Assembly: GCA_034696485.1 (NCBI GenBank)
Contig: JAQIWT010001156.1
Coordinates: 1 to 12,142 of the forward strand
Source: Isohypsibius dastychi
Taxonomy: Eukaryota > Tardigrada > Eutardigrada > Parachela > Isohypsibiidae
DNA length: 12,142 nucleotides
Direction: 5' to 3'
Below the pieces are notes generated by a model that searched no databases, was not told the DNA's origin, and saw only the letters and a list, made by a program, of their open reading frames with translations. Of the stretch, positions 1 through 6,965 are shown one piece after another. The first letter of the stretch is position 1, and every line of letters starts with the position of its first letter. The translations under genes were made by a program, and so were the position numbers.

Positions 1-393
1 TGTGTAGCCAGGCTCCTTTGCTCTGTGTCTGTCGTGTTGCGTGTGTGTGCGCGCGTTTGATTTGCTTTCTCATTGAGTCTGTTTTTCTCGCTCATCACCT
101 CTGTGGTGTCACACTCGGGTTCCATTTTGTCTTTCCCATGTGGTACCTCCCTGACCCTACTGTGTGTATCGTTTTTCGGTCTCGGTTTTGCGAGCGTCTG
201 GGCTGTGATCGTACTGCTCGGCCTTCGTGGCTGTGTCCATTCCAGTGTGTGATAACGCGCCTGTATGTTTCGTTTGAGCGTCCAGGCGTGACACTGATGT
301 TGCGAAGCGCCCTCTTGCGCTACTTTGTTGGTGTTGGAGTGTATTGATTGCTTGCTCACGAGTGCTCCCATCTGCCGTGCGTTGTATTCCCAG
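1..393 (+). other. Probable 3' part of an intron, no gene seen
   Basis: This T/G-rich stretch resembles the introns further on. It ends in a strong acceptor (pyrimidine run then CCCAG at 389-393), after which a coherent exon begins. The 109-residue open frame at 18-347 is Cys/Val/Phe/Leu-rich, like translated T/G-rich intron DNA, and matches nothing I know. It also runs through a repeat that reappears in another intron in a different frame. An undetected small exon or a 5' untranslated region remains possible. Confidence 0.5.
264..355 (+). repeat. Dispersed intronic repeat, copy 1
   Basis: About 92 nt here match 3814-3904 with a few substitutions and a one-base gap. The most conserved part is the 39-nt core 308-346, which is identical to 3856-3894 and differs by one base from 3976-4014. 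The core begins with GCGC, six bases, then GCGC, so a 4-bp stem is possible. The copies fall in different reading frames of different open frames, so the conservation is in the DNA or RNA and not in a protein. Confidence 0.9.
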
Positions 394-1247
394 CTATCTT
401 ATTGCGCGGGCGGACCGTCACGCGGAAGATCGCGGTGTTCCGCTCAATCGCGCTGTGCGTGATGCTCAATGGCCTCGCGTCATCACGGCGGTGAGGTTGT
501 TGTGGTGGAGGCTGTGTCGAGTCGCGTCGTCATCGAGTGGTTACTGAAACGTACTCGCGTGATCTACCCCGACGCAGGGCGTGCGGCAACGTGGGGGAGT
601 CGAATGCGGGTACTACTGTTTAGCTATGGCTGAGGCGCTCACTGCCAACATCGATTTACTCGCCCGCGACCACCGCATTCTCGTGAGTGGCGCGGCCACT
701 GCAACTTCCACGTGTTGCGTCTTCTGACTTGGGTCATGTGTCGGTGTGTTCTCGCCGACAGGTTGAAACCGACTTCAGCGTTGCGTTCAGTGGACTGAGC
801 GCTGTGTGTTTGTTGATCAGTCGATTCCGGGTGCGTTCCGCAGTGGAGGACGGAGAGACAGGAGGGAGAGCACCATCACAGTCTCGACTATGAGCAACAA
901 AAGGAGTGCAGTGAGACAGTCAGCAGAGCCAAGATTCGGAGAAACGCGAGGCTCCGACAAAGTACACAATCGGCGCATGGAAGTACTGACGTTTTGGCAC
1001 ACCGATCTGCTCTTTTTCTCGCAGGAGTACGTGCTGACCCATGTGAAGTTGTCGAGTACGGATTGTGCACCTGCCGGTCGTGATGCATTTCTCGCTCACT
1101 GTCGGGGGCTCGGCTGCGGGAGGACAGTGGATGCACTGCAGCGTTGTCTTTCCGGCGAACTCACCCTGCTGAGCACATGGGAGGCGGAGGCGTCCTCATG
1201 TGCTGATTCTTTTCGACATGCCATTCAACGGCGGCTGTGCGCCATCG
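394..1247 (+). other. Exons 1-4: N-terminal, degenerate zinc-finger-like region
   Basis: Exon 394-490 enters in phase 2 and leaves in phase 0. Exon 578-682 continues in phase 0 and contains ATG 626. Exons 762-830 and 1025-1247 follow, with introns 491-577, 683-761 and 831-1024. The protein holds scattered Cys and His pairs (C-G-Y-Y-C near 608-622, and H-C...G-C-G...R-C in exon 1025-1247). TNP2-like proteins of animals and protists often begin with C2H2-type fingers, so this may be a decayed equivalent. If translation starts at ATG 626, the first 48 residues seen here are not part of the protein. Confidence 0.5.
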
Positions 1248-1619
1248 GTGAGCGATAATGCGGGCGGGTTGCTTTTGCATCATAGTCTAGTTGTCTCACG
1301 TTGCGCACAATTGTACGCGGCAGAGCCCACGCCGTGCTGTGCCGTGACGGGTTCCTGCGCTGTTGGTGCGTGTGTGTGTGTGTGTGGGGGGGGGGGGGAT
1401 GCGTGTTGTCTGCCGTTCTTCACTTCTCTGACCATGCCTCGTTTTCCTTCAGGGCCGTGTGATGACGACGGTGACGACGCCGCCGCACGTGCCAGGCAGG
1501 GCTTACTCAGCAACGCATTTGTCGCTGACCACCGCGCATATTCTGAGGGTGACGCCGATCACGCGTTGCCAGTGGCATCTGCAGACGGTGCGTTCGGCGT
1601 GAGCGTGAGCATGGACGTT

Positions 1620-1661
<42 letters not shown>

Positions 1662-4600
1662 TGTCTCTCTCTCTCTTCTCTCTCTCTCTCGATCTCTCTG
1701 TCTCGCTGTCTCTCTCTCACAGCGGGCCTTCTTTGTCGAAGCTTCTCACCCTCTCTCTCTCTCTCTTCTCGCTGTCGTCAGATGGTGGAGATGGCTTCAC
1801 GTGCGATTCCAGATGCGTCGAGTCGAGCGGCTGTTGCAAAGCGCATGCGCAAAGTACTGTTCCATGATACGCCTGCGCTGCTGGAAACGCTTTTCAAGAG
1901 GTGTGATCGCTTGCTGCTCTCTGGATTCTGTGAGGTGCGTGCATGGTCGCGCTGGTGCCGTCGAGCCATCCAGCTGGCCGCTGTTCATCGGTCATGATCA
2001 TGCACTAATGGTATGGAATTCTTCGATATTGTGCACGTTGTCGTGAGCTCGCTCACAGGTGCATGAGCTGCGCAGCGAGACGACTACAGAGGGTGACGTT
2101 GGCTGCCACATTCCGTTGCAGTCGGTTGTCAACGTGTGGATGGCTCACAAAGATGTGGCAAGGCACATTCACGAAGGTACGCGACGAGGACCGGTATCCA
2201 TCTGCTGCGTTCGCGTGCGCGTGTCTGATGTATATGTGCGGGTATACTCAACCGCAATTGCTCGCGATGCGGCATATGTGCAGCGACTCTTCTGCTGAAG
2301 CAGAAAATGGCCGACGCGGAGCGGTTGCTGGCGGCTAACGGCGGCTGTTTTTGCTCTGGTTGTCACGCTGCCATCATTGGCAGTGCGATGGAGGAGGCAG
2401 ACGGTTCCTTGAATGTGGCGTACTCGTACAGAATGGACAACGTGGACGGCGAGATGTCCCTCCGCCAATTCGCTCGTGTTGTGCGAGCAGCACAAGCAGC
2501 AGGGGTGCTCGACAGCATCGACGACTTGGGCACCAAGTGTGAGTCCAGAGATAGATGTTGGTGTTGATGATCTGTCTGGCCGAGCTGCTGTGACTGTATG
2601 TCGTTCAATGTCGATGATTCTAACGGTTCCCCAACCGCACGCGCAGGTGTCGTCGTCCTTGTTGGCGAAGGCATCGACGATTTCGTTCTGCGACTCCGAC
2701 ATCCAAGTGCTGTGTCGTTTGCAACTGTGGACGCATTCACCGCTGTCCAACTCATCCCGCTCAGCGTCCCGCACGGCCCTCGTGGCAACGTGATGACTGT
2801 GTGCCAGCTTCCGCACTTGCTTGTGAGGCGTGCAGCTCTGGATCCTCACTTTGGCGGTCTCCAACGCCTATTGTCGGAGTACTTTGTTACGCAGATGAAT
2901 TCTGCGATACCGGAAGGTGAGAGCTGCGGTGGTGGGCCCGGGCAGAAGTCGCAATATTCACTGACTCGTCGCTCTCGTGGCGGCACAATTTTCACCGTCG
3001 TGTGCTGCAGGCCTTCTCGTGTATTCCGCCCACGCTCAGGCCCAGGTCCGCGTGCTTCCTGTGCACGTGAACCTCTCCGCAGACGCCGTTGCGCGAGGCG
3101 AAACTTGTTGCGTCGTGCCATCATCTCTGTGTTGTTGGCAACACATCTTTACGTCGCTGCCCACACGAGTGTCCTCATTTGTGCTTCCCCTGCAACGTTA
3201 TCTGGCTCAGTAAGCATGAAACGGCCTGCGGAATCAACTATCAAGCTCTGCCCGTACTGTCACATCTCGCGGGCGTCGCGCATTCCTCACACTGTTGACC
3301 GACATCTTCGACCGCCGTTGCGCACTTTCGACAGCGACAACGCGTTAACGGCGATGACGGATTGCTGGACTACTTCCGCATCAAGTTTCATCATCTCGAC
3401 GGCCTTGTGGAGAACGACGCGGTGGTGCGCACTTGGGAAAGCGGGGCCGATGCTGCCCGGGCGCGCAACCGGGCCATGATCGACAGCGGTATCACTGGTC
3501 ACAGTGGTACGTCCGGGGAGTCACTCGCTTGTTGTGTTCTCAGTTATGAGGTCGAAGATGACTGCACACTCCATGTAGCAATCTATTCAAGCACTCTACG
3601 CTGGCTGCACTCATTCTTCACCCTCCCCCCCTCTCACGCAGCTCTCTCCGATTTGTTTGGCGTCAACGGATCAGGCGCACATCTCTGCATCGGTGGCGGC
3701 GGCGCTGGTCCCGTAGATTACAATGTCTCCTTCGCTGCCATTGAGGTGAGTTATCTGAGCGAGGGTACGTGTAGATCGTGGGTGCCCGCGTACTGTTGCT
3801 GACAACCGTTTTCATGTTCGTTTGAGCGTCCGCACGTGACACGGATGTTGCGAAGCGCCCTCTTGCGCTACTTTGTTGGTGTTGGAGTGTATTGATTGCT
3901 TGCTTCTGTGTCGATGCTCTGTTCTGTCGCCAGATGTTCCACTGTGAAGAGCACGTTGAGTTTTCTCATCTCATACGCCCTCTTGCGCTGCTTTGTTGGT
4001 GTTGGAGTGTATTGCTTTCTTCTTCATGTGTCACGCGCGGGGGATTGCTGAAGCTCTCACTTGAGAACGCAGTGGCGTGATGGGCTGGCAGTCGTCTACA
4101 CTCTTGCCTCATTAATTATGGTTTCGACCTCTTGTTCACCTCGTGCAGGGTAATATGTTTCTCAACTTTGAGTACCTCCTCACTGCAATCGCCGCGCATT
4201 TGGGACTGAGCGAGAGCGCGGTGTGCGAGATTGTCAGTGCGGCTGCCAGCAAGCTGCAACTTCCGTTCGGCCATGCGGACAAGTTGCCGAGGTTTTCTCA
4301 CATCAAGGTGCTGCATCGTTGCGTCGCAACAGACAAAGCAGCTTGCTTGAACGCGGGTTAATTGGAGGCGTGGGGGGGGGTGCGTGATCGAAGAAGAAGT
4401 CGTGTTCACCAAAAGTTCCTCCTCTTTCGTTGGTGCGCGATATCACAACAGGAGCACAGGCCCATGGAAAACGGGTGCGTGTATACGTGGCCGGCTGCAT
4501 ACGTGTCGTCAAAATTGTGCCTTGTTGTAGCAGTTTCCTCGTGCTGCGACGGTCGGCATAGCGTCATTTGTGTATTCTCTCTTTCTGTGCGTGTCATGCT

Positions 4601-6179
4601 GTGTTGTGCTCAGCGTCGTTATGTCCGTCGACGTCGCGTGAGGGAAGCATTGAATTAGATGATCAGTGCTGCTGTCAACTAAGTCTTCTTCTTCTTCTCC
4701 CGCGGCTCCTTGCAGAACCTGTTCCTCTCGAGTTTGCCCATTCTCCGAGAGCTCGCCGATCGGTGCCGTATCAGCGACGCCGAGCCGGATGAGTCGTCGT
4801 CGCTGCTGGAGTGCCAGTTTGCCTGCTGGCGCTACCACGTCATATTCGTCGACATCATCAGCCGACATGTCATCTGCAACGCGATGCTCGACCAAGTGCG
4901 TCTTTGCTTGTTCTCGGTAATGACCGAGAGTGCGGTCGTCTTTGCTGTGTTAACGTTATCCTGGCCTGGTGATCATGGAGCACTAAGTTGTTATAACGGC
5001 ATGTGCTGCGCTCCTTTGTTGTGGACTCTTTCTTTGCGCGCAGGCGGCAAACGCTCTGGACAACCTATTGCAACTTCAACGGCGATGCTACCCCAGCTGG
5101 TTTGACCGACCCAACGCACACTTGCCCGTGCACTTCGCACACTTCTGGAATCTTGCAGGACCACTGAGAGCCGTGTGGAGGTGTGTAAATCGCGGCGAGT
5201 CTGCGCGAGCGTGTGCAGATTGCTGCAAGGGAGAGAGACAGAGAGAGAGAGGGAGAGAGAGAGAGGGAGAGAGGGAGAGAGGGAGAGAGGGAGAAAGGGA
5301 GAGAAGAGATGCGTGTAACGATGTCTCGTTCACCTGCACGACACAATGTGTCGTCTTGCCCGCAGTTACGCCTTCGAGTTTGCGAACTCGTACCTGAAGG
5401 ATGCCGGTCAGCATCACTCCAACGGCCTTCGTAGGGTGCGTGTGAGGAGCATTATAATTACGTGCATGGCGATAGCGACCCGACAAGTGCAGTTTGTGTT
5501 GTTCGCCGCACTGATGTGACACGATGTCCTCGCAAGCTCCTCAACGTTCTTCTCCGTGTTGCGCCTGCAGGCATTCGTTATGGGACAGCGATTCTTGCTG
5601 CAACGCGTTCTCGGCGCCCTCCTCGACGACCCCAGCTCACGGCTGCGCCCGTGCTTCGCGGCACTCAAGTCGATGGAAATCTGGCCCGCGGCAGACAGCT
5701 TGCGAGTGATGGCGAGGGACGTGCTTGACCGAGAGCATATCCTGTCACGGTTGCTGCACTCAGGCACCAGTGTGTGGTTTTCTTCCCGAGCAGTCCTTCG
5801 TTTTGGCGAGTACGACGCACACGTACCATCGTTTCTCGTCGTGCGCAGTGATTTCAAGGCACCCCGTTCTCCCGCCACTGTTGACCTTCACGGTGAGACA
5901 GTTATCCTCTTTCGCGGAGTCGTTTGTACTTCCAAGTGTGCTGTGGGTTTGGAGTTGCCGTTGTCTTCGTGTTTTGTTGTCGGCTTCGAGATGACTGTGA
6001 TGGTAGATACTCACGGCACCGGGAACCCTGTTCGCGCCGCCTTCTCGAAGCGCCCATTGTACGCACTGAGAGAACAGCCACACCTGTTGCGTGTTTTTCC
6101 AGTTGACGTTGTGCTCCAGGGTGTGTCCCTCATTCCGTACCGCCAGGAAAACGTGTATGAGCACGTTCGGTACTTGTAA
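394..6179 (+). CDS. TNP2-like (CACTA-superfamily) transposase homologue, 18 exons, 5' partial
   Basis: Proposed exons: 394-490, 578-682, 762-830, 1025-1247, 1453-1598, 1782-1934, 2059-2176, 2284-2538, 2647-2916, 3011-about 3114 (or about 3253), 3335-3506, 3642-3745, 4149-4307, 4716-4895, 5044-5180, 5366-5435, 5571-5892, 6007-6179 (TAA). All junctions agree in phase except the one after the exon at 3011. The product is about 950 to 1000 residues from the first visible codon. Seen in order: a degenerate Cys/His-rich N-terminus, a P-L-Q-S-V-V segment, I-D-D-F, S-A-D, R-T-W-E, G-I-x-G-x-S-x-L, D-Y...A-I-E-G, and a GPL/W/FE/LK C-terminal block. From family knowledge, this order matches TNP2-like transposases, which cut and move CACTA DNA transposons in the nucleus. 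I infer an old or domesticated copy, because it is dissected by many host-style introns and I see no terminal inverted repeats. ATG 626 starts the second exon in this model only if the upstream exon is not used; that frame stays open upstream to 578. Activity is unproven. Confidence 0.68.
1371..1398 (+). repeat. (TG)n followed by G13 in intron 1248-1452
   Basis: A TG dinucleotide run (1371-1385) passes directly into 13 consecutive G (1386-1398). It lies inside the 205-nt intron between exons 1025-1247 and 1453-1598, well away from both splice sites. Confidence 0.95.
1621..1769 (+). repeat. CT-rich microsatellite filling intron 1599-1781
   Basis: Imperfect (CT)n runs at about 1621-1718 and 1751-1769 occupy most of this 183-nt intron, ending just before the acceptor GTCGTCAG at 1774-1781. 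The pyrimidine-rich strand is the sense strand, so it can double as an extended polypyrimidine tract. The Ser/Leu-rich open frames over it are translated microsatellite, not genes. Confidence 0.93.
2059..2916 (+). other. Exons 7-9: pre-catalytic region and first catalytic block (I-D-D-F)
   Basis: Exons 2059-2176, 2284-2538 and 2647-2916 join in phase 1 at both introns; the second junction codon is Cys (T plus GT). The first exon carries C-H-I-P-L-Q-S-V-V and later D-V-A-R-H-I, like the Y-x-P-L...dv...i stretch before the catalytic core in TNP2-like proteins. The second has a C-F-C-x-x-C cluster. The third has the adjacent Asp codons 2676-2681 in I-D-D-F, then D-A-F-T, L-I-P-L-S-V-P and a helical stretch ending at L-S-E-Y-F. 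In the family the D-D-F is followed at similar spacing by a G-A-F-Y...N-L-P-P segment. I infer that one of these Asp residues is the first of the DDE triad. Confidence 0.65.
3011..3253 (+). other. Problem exon with S-A-D block; 3' boundary unresolved
   Basis: After acceptor CTGCAG (3005-3010) the frame continues from exon 2647-2916 in phase 1 with alternating hydrophobic residues (V-R-V-L-P-V-H-V-N-L-S-A-D). This is where the family has its second catalytic Asp; here the codon is GAC 3082-3084. The next exon (3335) must be entered in phase 0. The best-looking donor, GTAAGC at 3210, leaves phase 2. Weak phase-0 donors exist at 3067, 3115, 3169 and 3181. Alternatively, a +1 shift near 3091-3097 moves into a frame coding a Cys cluster (C-P-H-E-C-P-H-L-C-F-P-C), like the C-x-x-C that follows this Asp in the family, with a phase-0 GT at 3254. 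Acceptors at 3039 or 3045 with donor 3210 also fit by phase, but give an Arg-rich peptide lacking the motif. Confidence 0.45.
3335..3506 (+). other. Exon 11: R-T-W-E segment of the transposase-like core
   Basis: The exon starts after TTTCGACAG (3326-3334) in phase 0 and ends before GTACGT at 3507 in phase 1. The frame opens R-Q-R-V-N-G-D-D-G and continues to V-V-R-T-W-E (Arg-Thr codons 3428-3433), then an Ala/Arg-rich helix and G-I-T-G-H-S. TNP2-like proteins carry an R-T-x-E/H segment and a G-I/V-K-x-x-S-x-L segment here, between the C-x-x-C pair and the D-x-M-H-D-x-x-E-G block. Confidence 0.68.
3814..3904 (+). repeat. Dispersed intronic repeat, copy 2
   Basis: About 91 nt matching 264-355, with the identical 39-nt core at 3856-3894. 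The flanking match extends about 42 nt upstream of the core (ATGTTCGTTTGAGCGTCC and on) and about 10 nt downstream. Confidence 0.9.
3976..4014 (+). repeat. Dispersed intronic repeat, copy 3 (core only)
   Basis: Only the 39-nt core is present, with a single A-to-G change at 4000 relative to the other copies. It starts exactly 120 nt after the core of copy 2, in the same intron and orientation. Confidence 0.88.
4308..4715 (+). other. 408-nt intron, no gene seen
   Basis: Donor GTGCTG at 4308 is weak; acceptor CTCCTTGCAG ends at 4715. Both flanking exons are phase 0, so the join is consistent. The open frames inside are Ser/Cys/Val-rich with no recognisable domain. A G-rich run lies at 4371-4380. 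A small phase-0 exon inside cannot be excluded. Confidence 0.6.
4716..5435 (+). other. Exons 14-16: C-terminal HLxxH...GPL...W...FE...LK block
   Basis: Exons 4716-4895 (phase 0/0), 5044-5180 (0/2) and 5366-5435 (2/0) join without gaps. The first is helical, with C-W-R-Y-H-V-I-F-V-D-I. The joined second and third give Y-P-S-W-F-D, H-L-P-V-H-F, then A-G-P-L-R-A-V-W-S-Y-A-F-E-F-A-N-S-Y-L-K and S-N-G-L-R-R. This pattern (H-L/Y-L-x-H, about ten residues, G-P-L, x3, W, x3, F-E, then N and a K) is characteristic of the C-terminal region of TNP2-like transposases, including what Pfam calls DUF4218 in plants. It is the strongest single support for the family call, and it is rebuilt only across the phase-2 splice at 5180/5366, where the junction codon is Ser. 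Confidence 0.72.
5229..5308 (+). repeat. GA-rich microsatellite in intron 5181-5365
   Basis: Imperfect (GA)n with GGGAGA variants fills the middle of this 185-nt intron. Here the sense strand is purine-rich, opposite to the CT tract of intron 1599-1781. Confidence 0.93.
5571..6179 (+). other. Exons 17-18: C-terminal exons, optional 114-nt intron
   Basis: Exon 5571-5892 begins after GCGCCTGCAG in phase 0 and ends before GTGAGA in phase 1. The last exon, 6007-6179, starts after GGTAG and ends at TAA 6177-6179. It encodes a helical N-terminal part then a probably beta-rich tail (S-V-W-F, V-V-R-S, V-F-P-V-D-V-V-L). The intron between (5893-6006) is 114 nt, a multiple of three, and has no in-frame stop, so retention would add 38 residues without ending the protein. 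Its T-rich composition and GTGAGA donor make me favour splicing. Confidence 0.6.
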
Positions 6180-6180
6180 T

Positions 6181-6186
6181 TATAAA
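6181..6186 (+). terminator. Weak candidate poly(A) signal TATAAA for the plus gene
   Basis: TATAAA, a known minor variant of AATAAA, lies 2 nt after the stop codon within an A-rich stretch. No AATAAA was found on this strand before the minus-gene signal. Confidence 0.25.
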
Positions 6187-6304
6187 AAAGCAACATTCAA
6201 CTGAGAAACATGGATTATGCAGTGGTAGGAAGACCGTGAACTCCACCGCACTCCACAAACTGCAACAGAACACAAACGCAGGAACATGCTCGAAAGTCTT
6301 CGTT

Positions 6305-6310
6305 TTTATT
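6305..6310 (-). terminator. Poly(A) signal AATAAA of the minus gene
   Basis: The minus strand reads AATAAA 141 nt beyond the TAG stop at 6451-6453. A GT-rich stretch follows on the minus strand about 25 to 50 nt downstream (6257-6280), as expected of a downstream cleavage element. Confidence 0.6.
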
Positions 6311-6321
6311 TTTCTTGGTGT

Positions 6322-6405
6322 TGTCTCTCTTTCTCTCTGTCTCTGCCTGCCTATCTCTCTCTCTCTCTCTCTCTCCCATCTCTCTCCCTCTCCCTTTCAT
6401 TTTCC
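6322..6405 (+). repeat. CT-rich microsatellite in the minus gene's 3' UTR
   Basis: Imperfect (CT)n, best at 6355-6375. It lies between the minus gene's stop and its AATAAA, so it is GA-rich in that transcript. Confidence 0.92.
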
Positions 6406-6437
6406 TGCATCCAGTTCCTCAACGACGAGCTCTCCAT

Positions 6438-6451
6438 CCCCCCCCCCCCCC
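6438..6451 (+). repeat. C14 run overlapping the minus gene's stop codon
   Basis: Fourteen C on the plus strand are fourteen G on the minus strand; the first of these is the last base of the TAG stop. Length changes here would alter only the 3' untranslated region. Confidence 0.95.
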
Positions 6452-6965
6452 TACTTCTTGGCCTTTTTCTTGCTCCCGCTTGCACTCTTGGCTGCCGCTC
6501 CACGCTTGGCTTTCTTCTTGGCAGGCGGTGACGTCGCTCCGCCCTTGACCTCGCCTTCTTCTCCGTGGCTGTTGCTGCCATCATCACTCAGCTCATATTC
6601 ACCGTCTGAGTCGTCGTCGTCGTTGCGCCGGCGTTTTCCCGCCGTCTTCTCCAGCTGTTGCTGCGCATCCGCAGAGTCGTCGTCGGCGGTCGTCACGTGC
6701 GCGAGCACCAACGTTGCTTTGACGGCAGCTGCCCGCATTGGTGGTGGTCGTGGCTTCATCGGCCCGTTCTTCTCATATTCAGGGCCGGCTTGCTCAGGCG
6801 GCACCGTCACCAGCGTCACTCTGTTCTCCACAAACCTGTAGCGGCTGGGAATGATCAAGTTACAGAGCCCGGCCTTCCCCAGCGCAGCAGCAGTGTCGAG
6901 GATGCGGAGAACTTTTGCAACGGAGGAGGAGCCCGAGGCTCTGTTTGGCACAACAGACGTCGTCG
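6451..6965 (-). other. Last exon: acidic segment and Lys-rich nuclear-targeting-like tail
   Basis: The exon opens after GCGCGCAG in phase 1, the junction codon being GCG Ala. A helical start (V-A-K-V-L-R-I-L-D) and a beta-like stretch (Y-R-F-V-E-N-R-V-T-L-V) lead to a tail with G-K-R-R-R-N, then D-D-D-D-S-D-G-E-Y-E-L-S-D-D-G and three basic clusters: P-A-K-K-K-A-K-R, then two Lys clusters at the very end. The basic clusters fit classical nuclear localisation signals. The acid-plus-lysine arrangement is also common in nucleolar and chromatin proteins. Confidence 0.7.

Larger units (their letters stand above)
3746..4148 (+). other. 403-nt intron carrying two repeat copies
   Basis: Donor GTGAGT at 3746 and acceptor CTCGTGCAG ending at 4148. 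It holds repeat copies 2 and 3. A possible extra exon beginning ATG at 3934 (after TGTCGCCAG) was considered, but no convincing donor follows and skipping it gives the better E-G junction. Confidence 0.65.
3642..4307 (+). other. Exons 12-13: D-Y...A-I-E-G block, putative third catalytic acidic residue
   Basis: Exon 3642-3745 (phase 1 in, 0 out) joins exon 4149-4307 (phase 0 in and out) across a 403-nt intron. The joined frame reads A-L-S-D-L-F-G, a Gly-rich loop, then V-D-Y-N-V-S-F-A-A-I-E directly followed by G-N-M-F-L-N-F-E-Y-L-L. In the family the equivalent is D-x-M-H-D-x-L-E-G-V followed by a helix, and that Glu is the acidic candidate. The Glu codon is GAG 3743-3745, the last of its exon, with Gly starting the next, so splicing rebuilds the E-G pair. 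The usual His of this block is replaced. Confidence 0.66.
6180..6450. other. Convergent intergenic gap / 3' untranslated regions
   Basis: 271 nt between the stop codons of the two genes. It holds both 3' untranslated regions, the poly(A) signal of the minus gene, a CT-rich tract and most of a C14 run. No coding feature is supported; the Ser/Leu/Pro-rich plus-strand frames starting at 6236, 6286 and 6315 are microsatellite followed by the antisense of the minus gene. Confidence 0.75.

Noticed and set aside
1618-2046. 142-residue Ser/Leu-rich open frame, and an overlapping one at 1661-1867
   Set aside because: The N-terminal half is translated (CT)n; the rest is out of frame with the phase-consistent exon 1782-1934.
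2169-2864. 231-residue minus-strand open frame
   Set aside because: It is antisense to the I-D-D-F exons of the plus gene, has no family features, and crosses two well-supported introns.
264-4014. CRISPR array or tandem repeat made of the 39-nt copies
   Set aside because: Only three copies with irregular spacing (about 3.5 kb and 120 nt), in introns of a eukaryotic gene.
3934-4080. Possible extra exon beginning ATG after TGTCGCCAG
   Set aside because: No good donor follows, it runs into repeat copy 3, and including it would separate the E-G pair expected in the transposase core.
1-6450. CACTA-type terminal inverted repeats around the transposase-like gene
   Set aside because: Only scattered CACTG/CAGTG pentamers (for example near 292 and 6218) were seen, with no extended inverted match. 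The left end of the gene is outside the window, so this is not a proof of absence.
6236-6841. 201-residue plus-strand open frame, Ser/Pro/Leu-rich
   Set aside because: It is CT microsatellite plus C14 followed by the antisense of the minus gene's Lys-rich last exon.
6451-6965. Assignment of the minus gene to FANCI from its acidic-then-basic tail
   Set aside because: The tail composition and overall length are similar, but no body motif could be matched, so naming it would be a guess.
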